A stretch of DNA of 64,000 bases from Bradyrhizobium sp. BRP22. Lineage in GTDB: Bacteria; Pseudomonadota; Alphaproteobacteria; Rhizobiales; Xanthobacteraceae. The stretch lies in NCBI RefSeq assembly GCF_020194175.1, contig NZ_JADYVX010000008.1:207697-271696 (forward strand), read 5' to 3'. Shown in pieces: positions 26,014 through 36,211 of this stretch; within the stretch, counting starts at the first letter, position 1; every line of letters starts with the position of its first letter. The notes under the pieces are model-generated. The model ran no database searches, had not been told where the DNA came from, and saw nothing but the letters and a program-made list of their open reading frames with translations. Both the position numbers and the translations under genes were made by a program.

Positions 26014-27228
26014 ATGGCCGAACGTTTCGATCGTATCTGGCACAATGCCCGGCTCGCCACGATGCGTGAGGATCTGCCCGAGCTCGGCACCATCGAGCAC
26101 GGGCTGATTGCGGCTCGCGATGGCCGGATCGCTTATGCGGGCGCACAGTCTGATTTTCCGCATGATGCCGACGCGACCGAGCGGATCGACTGTGCGGGCC
26201 GATGGATCACGCCCGGACTGGTCGATTGTCACACCCACCTCGTTTTCGGCGGCAACCGCGCACACGAATTCGAACTGCGGCTTAAGGGCGCAAGCTATGA
26301 AGAGATCGCGCGTGCCGGCGGCGGCATCGTCTCCACCGTTGCGGCGACCCGGACTGCGAGCGAGGCCGAGCTTGTCGCCGGTGCGCTGCCGAGACTCGAC
26401 GCGCTGATCCGTGAGGGTGTCACGACGATCGAAATCAAGTCCGGCTACGGCCTGAACACGGAAACCGAAATGCGACAGCTTTCGGCCGCGCGCGCCCTCG
26501 GTCGTGTCCGATCGATCGCTATCAGGACATCTTTTCTTGGCGCACATGCTCTGCCGCCGGAAGCTTCCGGCGACAAGGATAGTTACATCGATCTCGTTTG
26601 CCGCGAGATGCTGCCAGCAGTGGCTCAGGCTGGACTCGCAGATGCCGTGGATGCTTTCATGGAAGGCATCGCGTTCTCGCATGATCAAACGGCGCGCGTG
26701 TTCGAGGCGGCGAAGGCTCTGGGTTTGCCGGTCAAGCTTCACGCCGACCAGCTATCGAATCTCGGCGGCGCATCGCTTGCCGCGGCATATTCAGCTCTGT
26801 CCGCCGATCATCTGGAGCATACCGATGAAGCCGGTGTTCGGGCGATGGCGGCGGCGGGTACGGTCGCGGTCCTGTTGCCTGGCGCCTTCTATTTCATTCG
26901 CGAGACGACGAAGCCGCCGGTCGAGCTGTTCCGTGCCCACGGAGTCAAAATGGCGCTCGCGACCGACTGCAATCCCGGCAGCTCGCCGCTGACGTCGCTG
27001 CTGCTCACGATGAACATGGGTGCGACGTTGTTCCGATTGACCGTCGCCGAATGTCTTGCCGGCGTGACGCGGGAGGGAGCGCGCGCGCTGGGTCTCTTAA
27101 GTGATGCCGGCACGCTCGATGCCGGCAAATGGTGTGATCTCGCAATCTGGGACATCGAGCGGCCTGCCGAACTCGTCTACCGGATCGGATTCAATCCCCT
27201 GCATGGCCGGGTGTGGAGGGGGCAATGA
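26014..27228 (+). CDS. hutI: Imidazolonepropionase HutI
   Basis: Third enzyme of histidine breakdown; it hydrolyses 4-imidazolone-5-propionate to N-formimidoylglutamate. The 404-residue protein has the amidohydrolase metal motif [20 protein letters not shown], the barrel His in KLHADQLSN and [10 protein letters not shown], and the Asp in [12 protein letters not shown] 26014 follows GGGGGAAG; an upstream in-frame start at 25969 lies inside the operator region and is rejected. Its TGA overlaps the hutH start. Confidence 0.94.
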   Translation: MAERFDRIWHNARLATMREDLPELGTIEHGLIAARDGRIAYAGAQSDFPHDADATERIDCAGRWITPGLVDCHTHLVFGGNRAHEFELRLKGASYEEIARAGGGIVSTVAATRTASEAELVAGALPRLDALIREGVTTIEIKSGYGLNTETEMRQLSAARALGRVRSIAIRTSFLGAHALPPEASGDKDSYIDLVCREMLPAVAQAGLADAVDAFMEGIAFSHDQTARVFEAAKALGLPVKLHADQLSNLGGASLAAAYSALSADHLEHTDEAGVRAMAAAGTVAVLLPGAFYFIRETTKPPVELFRAHGVKMALATDCNPGSSPLTSLLLTMNMGATLFRLTVAECLAGVTREGARALGLLSDAGTLDAGKWCDLAIWDIERPAELVYRIGFNPLHGRVWRGQ

Positions 27229-28811
27229 GCGATCCGGCGGCGCCGATCGTCGTCACGCCGGGAAGGGTCACGCTGGACGATTGCGCACAGGTGCTCGCAG
27301 GTGCCGCAGTCGTGCTCGAACCATCGTTCTGGGCGCGGGTCGAAGCAGCGTCTCATATCGTTGCGCAGGCTGCCCGTGCCGACGTGCCGGCGTACGGCAT
27401 CAACACCGGCTTCGGAAAACTGGCGTCGACGCGCATTGCCGCCGATCAGACGGCGCTGCTTCAGCGCAATCTCATCGTTTCGCATTGCTGTGGGGTAGGG
27501 CGGGCCACGCCTGAACCCATTGTTCGGCTGATGATGACGCTGAAGATCGTCTCGCTCGGGCGAGGCGCTTCTGGCGTACGCCGTGAGCTCATTGAGCAAT
27601 TGCAGATGATGCTCGCGCGAGGCGTTTGTCCGCTGGTGCCGCAGCAGGGTTCGGTCGGCGCATCCGGCGATCTGGCGCCGCTTGCGCATATGACGGCCGT
27701 CATGATCGGGGAGGGGCAGGCAATTGTTGGCGGACAGGTCGTCTCGGGCCGCGACGCGCTCGCGGCTGCGGGCCTTGCCCCACTGACGCTAGGACCGAAG
27801 GAGGGGCTCGCCCTTATCAATGGCACTCAGTTCTCGACGGCTTACGCTATCTCCGGTGTGCTGCGCGCCCATCGGTTGGCCTGCGCGGCTCTGGTGACAG
27901 GGGCACTTTCAGTCGATGCCGCCATGGCGTCGACCGCTCCGTTCCGTCCGGAAATCCAGCAACTGCGCGGACATGCCGGGCAGATCGATGCGGCTGCTGC
28001 CCTGACGGCGCTGCTCGCCGGCAGCGACATACGCCAGTCGCACCTCGAGGGCGATGAGCGCGTGCAGGATCCCTATTGTTTGCGCTGCCAGCCGCAGGTT
28101 GCCGGCGCTGCGCTTGATCTGCTCACGCAGGCGGCCCGCACGCTGACGATCGAGGCCAATGCGGTCACCGACAATCCGCTGGTATTGGTCGAGACCGGCG
28201 AGATCGTCTCGGGCGGCAACTTCCACGCCGAACCGATCGCCTTTGCCGCCGACCAGATTGCGCTTGCGCTGTCGGAAGTTGGCGCGATCAGCGAACGGCG
28301 CATCGCGACGCTGGTCGATCCCGCGTTGAACTTCGGTTTGCCGCCGTTTCTCACACCAGAGCCCGGCATCAACTCCGGATTCATGATCGCCGAAGTGACG
28401 GCGGCGGCGCTCTATGCCGAGAACAAGCAGCGCGCGTTGCCTTGCTCGATCGATTCAACCCCCACCAGCGCCAATCAGGAAGATCACGTCTCGATGGCCG
28501 CGCACGCTGCGCGCCGGCTGTCCGACATGGCGGACAATCTGGCGACGATCCTGGGCATCGAGCTCCTGGTCGCAGCGCAAGGCATCACACTTCGCGCGCC
28601 GCATTTGACCAGCGCCCCACTCGCTGCGGTCATCGCCGAATTGCGCGTGCATGTGCCGGCGTTGGGCGAGGATCGTTACATGGCTGGCGACCTTGCGAAG
28701 GCAACCGCGCTGGTCGAAGCCGGTGCATTGCCGGCCGCTGCGCTCTCGGCGCTCCCCGACAACCCGTTTCCGATCCTTGTTTCGAATCCTGCCGATAAGG
28801 GCCATCTGTGA
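27225..28811 (+). CDS. hutH: Histidine ammonia-lyase HutH
   Basis: First enzyme of the pathway; it removes ammonia from L-histidine to give urocanate. The Ala-Ser-Gly triad that forms the MIO cofactor is in [15 protein letters not shown]. Other family stretches are [12 protein letters not shown] and [12 protein letters not shown]. The length of 528 residues is slightly above the usual 505-515, due to an N-terminal extension. ATG 27225 overlaps the hutI stop (ATGA) behind GGAGGGGG. Its TGA overlaps the hutU start. Confidence 0.95.
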   Translation: MSDPAAPIVVTPGRVTLDDCAQVLAGAAVVLEPSFWARVEAASHIVAQAARADVPAYGINTGFGKLASTRIAADQTALLQRNLIVSHCCGVGRATPEPIVRLMMTLKIVSLGRGASGVRRELIEQLQMMLARGVCPLVPQQGSVGASGDLAPLAHMTAVMIGEGQAIVGGQVVSGRDALAAAGLAPLTLGPKEGLALINGTQFSTAYAISGVLRAHRLACAALVTGALSVDAAMASTAPFRPEIQQLRGHAGQIDAAAALTALLAGSDIRQSHLEGDERVQDPYCLRCQPQVAGAALDLLTQAARTLTIEANAVTDNPLVLVETGEIVSGGNFHAEPIAFAADQIALALSEVGAISERRIATLVDPALNFGLPPFLTPEPGINSGFMIAEVTAAALYAENKQRALPCSIDSTPTSANQEDHVSMAAHAARRLSDMADNLATILGIELLVAAQGITLRAPHLTSAPLAAVIAELRVHVPALGEDRYMAGDLAKATALVEAGALPAAALSALPDNPFPILVSNPADKGHL

Positions 28812-30481
28812 TGAATCGCCGACTGGATAACGACCGTACGATCCGCGCACCTCGGGGCGGCGAGATCAGCGCCAAGAGCTGGTTGACGGAAGCTCCGCTC
28901 CGCATGCTCATGAACAATCTCGATCCGGAGGTCGCCGAACGTCCAAGCGAGCTCGTCGTCTACGGTGGAATCGGTCGCGCTGCGCGCGACTGGGATAGCT
29001 TCGATCGGATCGTCGCGTCGCTGCGCAAGCTGGAAGCTGACCAGACGTTGCTGGTCCAGTCGGGCAAGCCGGTCGGAATCTTCCGCACCCATCCGGATGC
29101 GCCGCGCGTTCTGATCGCGAACTCGAACCTGGTGCCGCATTGGGCGACGCTCGATCACTTCAACGCGCTCGACCGGCAAGGCCTCATGATGTTCGGTCAA
29201 ATGACCGCCGGCTCCTGGATCTATATCGGCAGCCAGGGCATCGTGCAGGGAACCTATGAGACGTTTGTCGAGGTCGGGCGGCGGCACTATGGCGGCAGTC
29301 TTGCAGGCAGGTGGATCCTCACGGCGGGTCTCGGTGGCATGGGCGGCGCGCAGCCGCTCGCCGCGACCATGGCGGGCGCGTCGCTGCTTGCGATCGAATG
29401 CCAGCCGAGCCGCATCGAGATGCGGCTGCGCACAGGCTACCTCGATCGGCAGGCGAGCACGCTTGATGAGGCGCTTTCGATCGTGGCGGAGAGCGCGCAG
29501 AGCCACACACCGGTCTCGGTCGGCCTGCTCGGCAATGCGGCCGAGATTTTTCCGGAGCTGGTGCGGCGTGGTGTGAGGCCCGACATCGTCACCGACCAGA
29601 CCAGCGCGCATGATCCCATCAATGGCTACCTGCCGAAGGGATGGTCGCTTGCCGAGTGGGAGACCAGACGCGCCAGCGATCCGAAGGCGGTCGAAGCCGC
29701 GGCAAAGACGTCGATGGTCGATCACGTCCAGGCCATGCTGGATTTCCACGCCCAAGGCATTCCCACGCTCGACTATGGCAACAACATTCGCCAGATGGCG
29801 AAGGATATGGGACTTGAGAACGCGTTCGATTTTCCCGGCTTCGTGCCGGCCTATATCCGTCCGCTGTTTTGCCGGGGCGTTGGGCCGTTTCGGTGGGCGG
29901 CGCTGTCAGGAGATCCGGATGACATCTTCAGGACCGACGCCAAGGTCAAGGAGCTGATGCCCGACGACAAGCACCTGCACAACTGGCTCGACATGGCGAA
30001 AGCCCGGATCAAGTTTCAGGGGCTGCCGGCGCGGATTTGCTGGGTCGGCCTCGGTGATCGCCACCGGCTGGGTCTCGCCTTCAACGAGATGGTGGCGCGC
30101 GGCGAACTGAGGGCGCCGATCGTGATCGGCCGCGACCATCTCGACAGCGGCTCGGTGGCAAGCCCGAACCGCGAAACCGAGGCGATGCGCGACGGCTCTG
30201 ATGCCGTATCGGATTGGCCTCTGCTCAATGCGCTCCTGAATTGTGCCAGCGGCGCGACGTGGGTTTCGCTGCATCACGGCGGCGGCGTCGGCATCGGCTA
30301 TTCGCAACACGCCGGAATGGTCATTGTTGCAGACGGAACTCCTGAGGCTGCCCGCCGCATTGAACGGGTGCTCTGGAACGATCCGGCGAGCGGTGTCATG
30401 CGGCACGCCGACGCGGGCTATGAAAGCGCGATTGCATCTGCCCGCTCGAACGGCCTCGATCTGCCCAGCTTGGCGCCATAG
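28811..30481 (+). CDS. hutU: Urocanate hydratase HutU
   Basis: Second enzyme of the pathway; it hydrates urocanate to imidazolonepropionate with NAD+ as tightly bound electrophile. The 556-residue protein carries the NAD-binding [20 protein letters not shown]-region [14 protein letters not shown] and the family segment [12 protein letters not shown] followed by [13 protein letters not shown] 28811 overlaps the hutH stop as TGATG. It is the last gene of hutIHU; a possible hairpin follows at 30492-30514. Confidence 0.96.
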   Translation: MNRRLDNDRTIRAPRGGEISAKSWLTEAPLRMLMNNLDPEVAERPSELVVYGGIGRAARDWDSFDRIVASLRKLEADQTLLVQSGKPVGIFRTHPDAPRVLIANSNLVPHWATLDHFNALDRQGLMMFGQMTAGSWIYIGSQGIVQGTYETFVEVGRRHYGGSLAGRWILTAGLGGMGGAQPLAATMAGASLLAIECQPSRIEMRLRTGYLDRQASTLDEALSIVAESAQSHTPVSVGLLGNAAEIFPELVRRGVRPDIVTDQTSAHDPINGYLPKGWSLAEWETRRASDPKAVEAAAKTSMVDHVQAMLDFHAQGIPTLDYGNNIRQMAKDMGLENAFDFPGFVPAYIRPLFCRGVGPFRWAALSGDPDDIFRTDAKVKELMPDDKHLHNWLDMAKARIKFQGLPARICWVGLGDRHRLGLAFNEMVARGELRAPIVIGRDHLDSGSVASPNRETEAMRDGSDAVSDWPLLNALLNCASGATWVSLHHGGGVGIGYSQHAGMVIVADGTPEAARRIERVLWNDPASGVMRHADAGYESAIASARSNGLDLPSLAP

Positions 30482-30491
30482 GGCGCGCCCG

Positions 30492-30514
30492 GCGCTGACC
30501 ACAACGATCAGCGC
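30492..30514 (+). terminator. Possible hairpin after hutU
   Basis: GCGCTGA, nine-base loop, TCAGCGC: a perfect 7-bp stem 11 bases past the hutU stop, without a T-run. It is a weak terminator candidate between the hut operon and the next unit. Confidence 0.4.
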
Positions 30515-30675
30515 AAATCCAGTTCACGTAACTCGCAAATCCGACTGCCTGCACCGTAGGCGAACCGCCCGCGATGAGGCAGATGCGCGTCCGTGTCCTG
30601 CGCACGCCGAGAGGGGCTGCCACAAGATCGGTCAAAAACCACACGGCGATCATCAAAAACTAAGCATTTACGGCC

Positions 30676-30692
30676 TTGGCACGCCTCCTGCA
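30676..30692 (+). promoter_or_regulatory. Sigma-54 (RpoN) promoter
   Basis: TTGGCACGCCTCCTGCA matches the -24/-12 consensus YTGGCACG-N4-TTGCW, with GG at 30678-30679 and GC at 30690-30691, 12 bases apart as required. The one T of TTGC is a C. It lies 48 bases before the ABC binding-protein start. RpoN promoters commonly drive nitrogen-scavenging genes, in line with the ammonia-releasing EutBC at the end of this cluster. The activator site was not identified. Confidence 0.6.
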
Positions 30693-30739
30693 TGACCGTT
30701 GTGACCGTTTGTTGGTTCATGTGGAAAAGGGGAATGTCG

Positions 30740-32323
30740 ATGCATCCGAAATTTGACCGCCGCCACTTTCTGAAGGGGGCGGCAGGAGCCGCGGCCGCCG
30801 CTGGCTACATGCAGATCGATCCGGACTTTTTCATCTCGCGGGCTCACGCGCAGGCCGGCAAGACCATGACCTTCCTGTCGGCCGAGAACATCACGGGCAA
30901 CTGGGATCCGACCGCTCACACGACACTGTCGCAGAAGAACATCGAAGGCTTCGTGATGGGCTTCCTCACCCGCACGCCGATGAAGCTCGATAATCCGAGC
31001 GAAGTCGTCTACGAGCTCGCCACCGACATCAAGCTGCTCGATCCCAACCGCCTGCAGATCAAGCTGCGCCAGGGCGTCGTCTTCCATGATGGCAAGCCGT
31101 TCAAGGCGGAGGACGTGAAGGCCACTTTCGAATATGGGTCGAAGCCGGATCGCCCGGCACAATGGTATCCGGGCCCGACCGAGACGCTGAAGATCGAGAC
31201 GCCGGATGACTACACGGTGATCGTCGATACGTCGAAAGGCGGTTATCCGGCGCACCTTTTCATGTTCCTCGCCGCGTTCCTGCCGATCATGTCGGCAAAG
31301 GATATTGCGCAAGGACCCGGGGGCGTGCTCTCGCAGCGGCTGAACGGCACAGGTCCGTTCAAATTCGTCGAGCAGCGCGGCAACGACACGGTGATGAAGG
31401 CGTTCGACGGCTACTTCAAGGGCAAGCCGGCCATTGCCGGGATCAATTTCACCTTCACCGGCGACTCCACGACGCGCATGCTCTCCCTCATGAACGGCCA
31501 GGCTTCGATCGTCGAACGGCTCGAGCCGGAGCAGGTGGATACGGTCAAGGGCAATCCCAACATCCGCATCAACCAGGTTGTTTCGGTCGAGAACAAGTAT
31601 TTGTGGTTCCGCTGTTCGAAGCCGCCGTTCAACGATCCCCGCATCCGCCTTGCGGCGTGCCACGCGATCAACCGCGATCTCATCCTCGAAGTGCTGGGCT
31701 CCGCGGGCCATGCGTCGTCCAACTTCGTGTCGCCGGTCAAGTTCGGCTACATCGATCTTGCGAATTATCCGAAGTTCGACCCGAAGAAATGTCAGGCGCT
31801 GCTGGCGGAGGCTGGTTTCCCGAACGGCAAGGGCTTGCCGCCGCTCGAATACATCACGTCGGTGGGCTTCTACCCGAAGACCAAGGAATATGGCGAGATC
31901 ATCACCGCGATGCTCAACGAGCAAGGTTTCAATGTCAGCCTGACCGTGCTCGAGCCGGCCGCGTGGAATGAACGCCTGTACCATCGTCCCGGCGGTGGAC
32001 CCGGCCATATGGTGGACTGCGGATGGTCGACCGGCTCGCCTGAGCCCGATCTGATTCTCCGCACGCATTTCCATTCCTCCTCGCATCGCATTTGCGGCAT
32101 CGAGGATCCGGCGATCGATGCAAGTCTGGACAAGGAGCGTAGCGCCCCGACGCTCGAGGAACGGAAGAAGATCCTCCAGACCGAGACGATGCCGCTTATC
32201 GCCTCGAAGATGCCGGCGCTCTCGCTCTTCACCTCCGTGATGATTCACGCGATGCAGAAGGATTTCGAGGGCCTCTATATCTATCCGGATGGATCGATGG
32301 ACGCCTCCAAGCCCGTTGCCTGA
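30740..32323 (+). CDS. Peptide-type ABC importer substrate-binding protein, Tat-exported
   Basis: A 527-residue solute-binding protein of the DppA/OppA class (SBP family 5). The N-terminus has a twin-arginine signal (DRRHFLKGAAGAAAAAGYM), so it is exported folded. Family stretches include LRQGVVFHDGKPFKAEDVKA and GTGPFKFVE. Besides peptides, this class binds opines, nickel, glutathione and other small polar compounds. AAGGGG at 30727-30732 fits ATG 30740 better than ATG 30734. It is the first gene of a long rightward cluster that ends with eutC, and should define the substrate taken up. Confidence 0.88.
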   Translation: MHPKFDRRHFLKGAAGAAAAAGYMQIDPDFFISRAHAQAGKTMTFLSAENITGNWDPTAHTTLSQKNIEGFVMGFLTRTPMKLDNPSEVVYELATDIKLLDPNRLQIKLRQGVVFHDGKPFKAEDVKATFEYGSKPDRPAQWYPGPTETLKIETPDDYTVIVDTSKGGYPAHLFMFLAAFLPIMSAKDIAQGPGGVLSQRLNGTGPFKFVEQRGNDTVMKAFDGYFKGKPAIAGINFTFTGDSTTRMLSLMNGQASIVERLEPEQVDTVKGNPNIRINQVVSVENKYLWFRCSKPPFNDPRIRLAACHAINRDLILEVLGSAGHASSNFVSPVKFGYIDLANYPKFDPKKCQALLAEAGFPNGKGLPPLEYITSVGFYPKTKEYGEIITAMLNEQGFNVSLTVLEPAAWNERLYHRPGGGPGHMVDCGWSTGSPEPDLILRTHFHSSSHRICGIEDPAIDASLDKERSAPTLEERKKILQTETMPLIASKMPALSLFTSVMIHAMQKDFEGLYIYPDGSMDASKPVA

Positions 32324-32388
32324 CCATGAACGGCCACCGCGCGCCGCAGATGGTGCGCGGTCCGGCATGTCCTCCGCGGAGCTGAAGA

Positions 32389-33369
32389 ATGCTGGTCCTC
32401 AATTTCCTGATGCGGCGCTTATTCCAGGGCGCCATCATCATATTCCTCGTCTCGTTGCTGATCTTCACGCTGCTGAGGATCGTGCCGGGCGACCCCGTGC
32501 GGCTGATGGCTGGTGGAATGGCTCCCGAGGCCCTGATCGAGAAGATCGCGACCGACATGGGCCTGCGCGACCCCATCATCGTTCAATTCGGGCGCTACAT
32601 GAGCAGTGTCGTTCGAGGCGACCTCGGGCAGTCCTTCGTTCGCCCTGCCAACGGCGCGGCGACGGGCGGCGCGAATTTCAATGACACGACACGCGGCGAG
32701 CGGGCCAAGGTTCTAAGCCTGATCGTTGAAGCTTTGCCCATGACGCTGCAGCTTGCTGCAGTGACATTGGTGATTGCCCTCGTCTTCTCCGGGATCATCG
32801 GGATTGCGGGGGGCCTCGCGATCGGGCGGTGGCCGGACAAGTTGGCGTTCTACACCTCGTCGGTCTTCATATCGTTGCCGAACTTCTGGCTCGGAATCGT
32901 TCTCGCGCTGCTGTTTTCGGTCAAGCTCGGCTGGCTGCCGGCGATCGGCTATCAGGGCTTTGCCTATACGATTCTGCCGGCCATCGTACTTGCGGTCGAG
33001 CTGTCACCTGTCCTGATCCGGACGCTCGTCAGTTCCGTCTCTGCGCAGATGATGGAGCCCTACGTGGCAGTGGGGCATGTCCGCGGCCTCGGTCGCAGCC
33101 GCATCATTGCAAACCATGCCCTTCGCAACGCCTCGGTGCCGCTGCTCAATCTGCTCGGGGTGCAGTTTTCAAGCCTGCTCGGCGGGGTGATCATCGTCGA
33201 GTACATCTTCGACTATCCGGGGCTTGGTCTGCTCACCATCAACGCGGTGCTGCAGCGTGACTTCCCGTTGATTCAAGGGATCGCCATCGTGACCAGTGCC
33301 ATCTTCGTGCTGATCAACATCATTGTGGATCTGATTGCCACGACCATGGATCCAAGGCTCGAATACTGA
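32389..33369 (+). CDS. Peptide-type ABC importer permease 1 (DppB-like)
   Basis: A 326-residue inner-membrane protein with the DppB layout: an N-terminal helix (GAIIIFLVSLLIFTLLRIVP), the GDPVRLMAGG segment, a periplasmic loop, five further helices and the coupling loop PYVAVGHVRGLGRSRIIANH. It pairs with the DppC-like permease encoded 13 bases later. It starts 65 bases after the binding-protein stop. Confidence 0.9.
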   Translation: MLVLNFLMRRLFQGAIIIFLVSLLIFTLLRIVPGDPVRLMAGGMAPEALIEKIATDMGLRDPIIVQFGRYMSSVVRGDLGQSFVRPANGAATGGANFNDTTRGERAKVLSLIVEALPMTLQLAAVTLVIALVFSGIIGIAGGLAIGRWPDKLAFYTSSVFISLPNFWLGIVLALLFSVKLGWLPAIGYQGFAYTILPAIVLAVELSPVLIRTLVSSVSAQMMEPYVAVGHVRGLGRSRIIANHALRNASVPLLNLLGVQFSSLLGGVIIVEYIFDYPGLGLLTINAVLQRDFPLIQGIAIVTSAIFVLINIIVDLIATTMDPRLEY

Positions 33370-33382
33370 GGCGCGAATATAG

Positions 33383-34303
33383 ATGTCCATCGCCACTGTT
33401 ACCGCCGAGCCAATGGCGCAGAAGCCGGCCCAACGCTCCATCGTCCGACGCATCTTCGACAAGGCGGCATCCACGCCGGGGTTTCGCGTCGGCCTCGCGC
33501 TGTTCATCCTCCTTGCTTTGGCGACTGCATTCTACCCTGAACTGAGCGGCATCGATCCGACCAAAATGGACGTCAAGGCCCGCCTTTTGCCGCCGCTGTT
33601 TCTGGGAGGAAACTGGAGCTGGTCGCACCCGCTCGGCACCGACCAGATCGGCCGGGACATGCTCGTGCGCTCGCTCGTCGGGTTACGTTATTCGTTCCTG
33701 ATCGGCGTAGCCTCCGTCATCGTCATGCTCGCGATCGGATGCGCGCTTGGCACGATTTCGGGCTACTTCGGTGGACGAACCGATGCCATCGTGATGCGGC
33801 TGACCGATGCGCAGCTCTCGATCCCGATGATCATCCTCGCCATCTCGGTGCTTGGCGTCTCGCGGCCGACGATCCCCGCGATCGTCCTGGTGCTTGGGCT
33901 TTCGAACTGGCCGGTCTATGCCCGCATCATGCGCAGCATCGTGATGACCGAGCGGCAGCGCGAATATGTCCGCGCAGCAAAGATCGGCGGCTCGACCGAT
34001 TTTCGGATCATCCTCACCTTGCTGTTGCCGTTGCTGCTGCCGCCGGTGCTGTTCACCTCGGTGCTCGACGTGGCGCGCATGATGATCTTCGAATCCACGC
34101 TCGGCTTCCTCGGGCTCGGCGTGCAGCCGCCGACGCCGACATTCGGCAATATTATCGCGGACGGACGGAAATATCTCCTGAACGCATGGTGGATCGCCAC
34201 CATGCCGGGTCTCTTCCTCGGCCTGACCCTCACCAGCATCAACCTGATCGGCGCTTCCCTTGAACGCGCCCGCAATGCAATTCATGGGGGCTCCGAAGCA
34301 TGA
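33383..34303 (+). CDS. Peptide-type ABC importer permease 2 (DppC-like)
   Basis: A 306-residue permease with the DppC features: one N-terminal helix, then HPLGTDQIGRDMLVRSLVG, LIGVASVIVMLAIGCALGTI, the coupling loop REYVRAAKIGGSTDFRI and LGFLGLGVQPPTPTFGNII. Its stop overlaps the start of the fused ATPase (ATGA), which implies translational coupling. Confidence 0.92.
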   Translation: MSIATVTAEPMAQKPAQRSIVRRIFDKAASTPGFRVGLALFILLALATAFYPELSGIDPTKMDVKARLLPPLFLGGNWSWSHPLGTDQIGRDMLVRSLVGLRYSFLIGVASVIVMLAIGCALGTISGYFGGRTDAIVMRLTDAQLSIPMIILAISVLGVSRPTIPAIVLVLGLSNWPVYARIMRSIVMTERQREYVRAAKIGGSTDFRIILTLLLPLLLPPVLFTSVLDVARMMIFESTLGFLGLGVQPPTPTFGNIIADGRKYLLNAWWIATMPGLFLGLTLTSINLIGASLERARNAIHGGSEA

Positions 34304-36141
34304 CGCAGCCACTTCTCGCCCTCAAGAACCTGACGGTCGCCGCGGGCAGCGGCGGCACGGCCAAGCTCATTCTCGATGACGTGTCCCTGAGCCTCGCTCC
34401 GCGCGAGATCGTCGGCGTGGTCGGCGCCAGTGGCTCCGGCAAGACCGTGCTGTCCAAGGCTGTGGTCAACTGGCTCGAGCCGCCGCTGACGAAGCGATCC
34501 GGCGAGGTGCTGTTCGAGGGACGCGACATCTATGCCATGCGTGGCGCGGAGATGCGCCTGTTGCGCCAGCGGATATCCTATGTCGGCGCCAACCCGATGG
34601 GCGCGCTCGATCCGACGCTGCCGGTCGGTGCGCAGATCGTCGAGAAGATGCGGGCTGTTGTGCCCGCCACATCGCGCCGCGACGCCGAACGTCGCGTGAT
34701 CGAGCTCCTCGATGCCGTCCGCATCCCATCCGCGCGAAGCCGTTTTCACGACTATCCGTCCCAATTCTCGGGCGGCATGATGCAGCGCGCGCTGATCGTC
34801 GATGCATTGATAACCAATCCCGCGCTCCTGGTCGCCGACAATGTCACTCAGCCGCTCGACGTGACGGTTGCCGCGCAGGTGATCCGGCTGATGAAGGAGT
34901 TGACGCAAACCTTCAACACCGCGGTCCTGTTTGTCTCATCGTCCCTGCCGGTGGCGCGCGAGGCCTGCTCGCGGATCCTGGTGATGGAGCAAGGTCGCGT
35001 CGTCGAAGAACAGTCGACCGAAGACCTGATCAACAGGCCCGTGTATCCATATACGCGCGAACTCGTGCGCCAGACCCCGAAGATATGGGTCGAGACTCCG
35101 GCAACTCCCGCCCTCGACGACAAGCGGGAGGTGGTTATCAGTCTTCGCGATGCCTCGCAGACCTACAAGGTCAAGAAGAAGACGGGCTTTGGCGGGGTCA
35201 ATCTGGTTCGCGCAGTTCGCAATGTCACCTTCGATGTGCGCCGCGGCGACAGCTTTGCCATCGTCGGCGAATCCGGCTGCGGAAAGTCCACCCTGATGCG
35301 GCTTCTGTCCAGGCTCGAACTGCCGAGTTCGGGACAGATCCTCTGCGCTGACAAGGACATCGCAACGCTCAAGGGCAAAACGCTGCTCGAATTCCGCAGC
35401 AAGCTGCAGATGGTGTTGCAGGATCCGTTCGGCTCGCTGCCGCCCCGCACCGCGATCGGGAAGATGCTGGAGGATCCGCTGCGGACGCATGGCTGGCGCG
35501 ACAGGGGCAGGATTCGCGAGCGGGTCCTGAAGGTGATGGGGGAAGTGGGGCTGCCGGCCGAACTTTACGAGGAGCTTCCGCTCGGATTGAGCGCGGGACA
35601 GCGCCAACGCGTCAATGTCGCCCGTGCGCTGGTGCTCGAGCCGGAAATTCTCATCATGGACGAGACGCTGTCGGCACTCGATCAAACCGAGCAGTTCAAG
35701 CTGCTCGATCTGTTCCAGAAGCTGCAGAAGGAATACGACCTGACCTACATCTTCATCTCGCATGACCTTGCGATGGTGAGGAAGGCCTGCAATCGCGTGG
35801 CGGTGATGTATCTCGGCGAGGTCTTCGAGCTCGCCGACAATGAGCGTCTTTTCTTCGACCCGGGGCACCCGTACACCAAGGCCCTTCTGAGCGCCATGCC
35901 GACGCTCGAGCGGCGCCGTTATCAGCCGGAGGAGTGCCTCTTGGAGGGCGAGCCGCCAAGCCCCCTCGACGTTCCCGCAGGCTGCAGCTTCCGCTCGCGC
36001 TGCCCGCAGGCCATCGACAAATGCAGCCGCCTTCATCCGAGCCTGACGGTGCGGGAGCGGCAGGACTTCGCTGCCTGTCATCTGGTGACGCCGTCGGCTG
36101 AGGCTTCCGGCTCTGTCGAAGGGATGCGTGCCAGCGCGTGA
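34300..36141 (+). CDS. Fused double ABC ATPase (DppD-DppF-like) with a degenerate first ATPase half
   Basis: A 613-residue protein with two nucleotide-binding domains in one chain, at about residues 5-260 and 280-600; it ends with the oligopeptide-type C-terminal Cys motif (CSFRSRCPQAIDKC). The second half is complete: GESGCGKST, LSAGQRQR, ILIMDETLSALD, FISHDLAMV. The first half has Walker A (GASGSGKT) and a signature (FSGGMMQR). However, its Walker B reads LLVADNVTQPLD, with Asn181 in place of the catalytic Glu, and the switch-loop His is Ser214 (FVSSSLP instead of FISHDL). It should therefore hydrolyse ATP mainly at one site, as asymmetric ABC transporters do. Such loss is unusual in peptide importers. 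Confidence 0.88.
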   Translation: MTQPLLALKNLTVAAGSGGTAKLILDDVSLSLAPREIVGVVGASGSGKTVLSKAVVNWLEPPLTKRSGEVLFEGRDIYAMRGAEMRLLRQRISYVGANPMGALDPTLPVGAQIVEKMRAVVPATSRRDAERRVIELLDAVRIPSARSRFHDYPSQFSGGMMQRALIVDALITNPALLVADNVTQPLDVTVAAQVIRLMKELTQTFNTAVLFVSSSLPVAREACSRILVMEQGRVVEEQSTEDLINRPVYPYTRELVRQTPKIWVETPATPALDDKREVVISLRDASQTYKVKKKTGFGGVNLVRAVRNVTFDVRRGDSFAIVGESGCGKSTLMRLLSRLELPSSGQILCADKDIATLKGKTLLEFRSKLQMVLQDPFGSLPPRTAIGKMLEDPLRTHGWRDRGRIRERVLKVMGEVGLPAELYEELPLGLSAGQRQRVNVARALVLEPEILIMDETLSALDQTEQFKLLDLFQKLQKEYDLTYIFISHDLAMVRKACNRVAVMYLGEVFELADNERLFFDPGHPYTKALLSAMPTLERRRYQPEECLLEGEPPSPLDVPAGCSFRSRCPQAIDKCSRLHPSLTVRERQDFAACHLVTPSAEASGSVEGMRASA

Positions 36142-36211
36142 TGGGGCGGGTCGTGAACAGGAATTCGTATCGCGAAGCGGCCGGCAGTGCCGTGACAATC
36201 GAGGAACGTCC

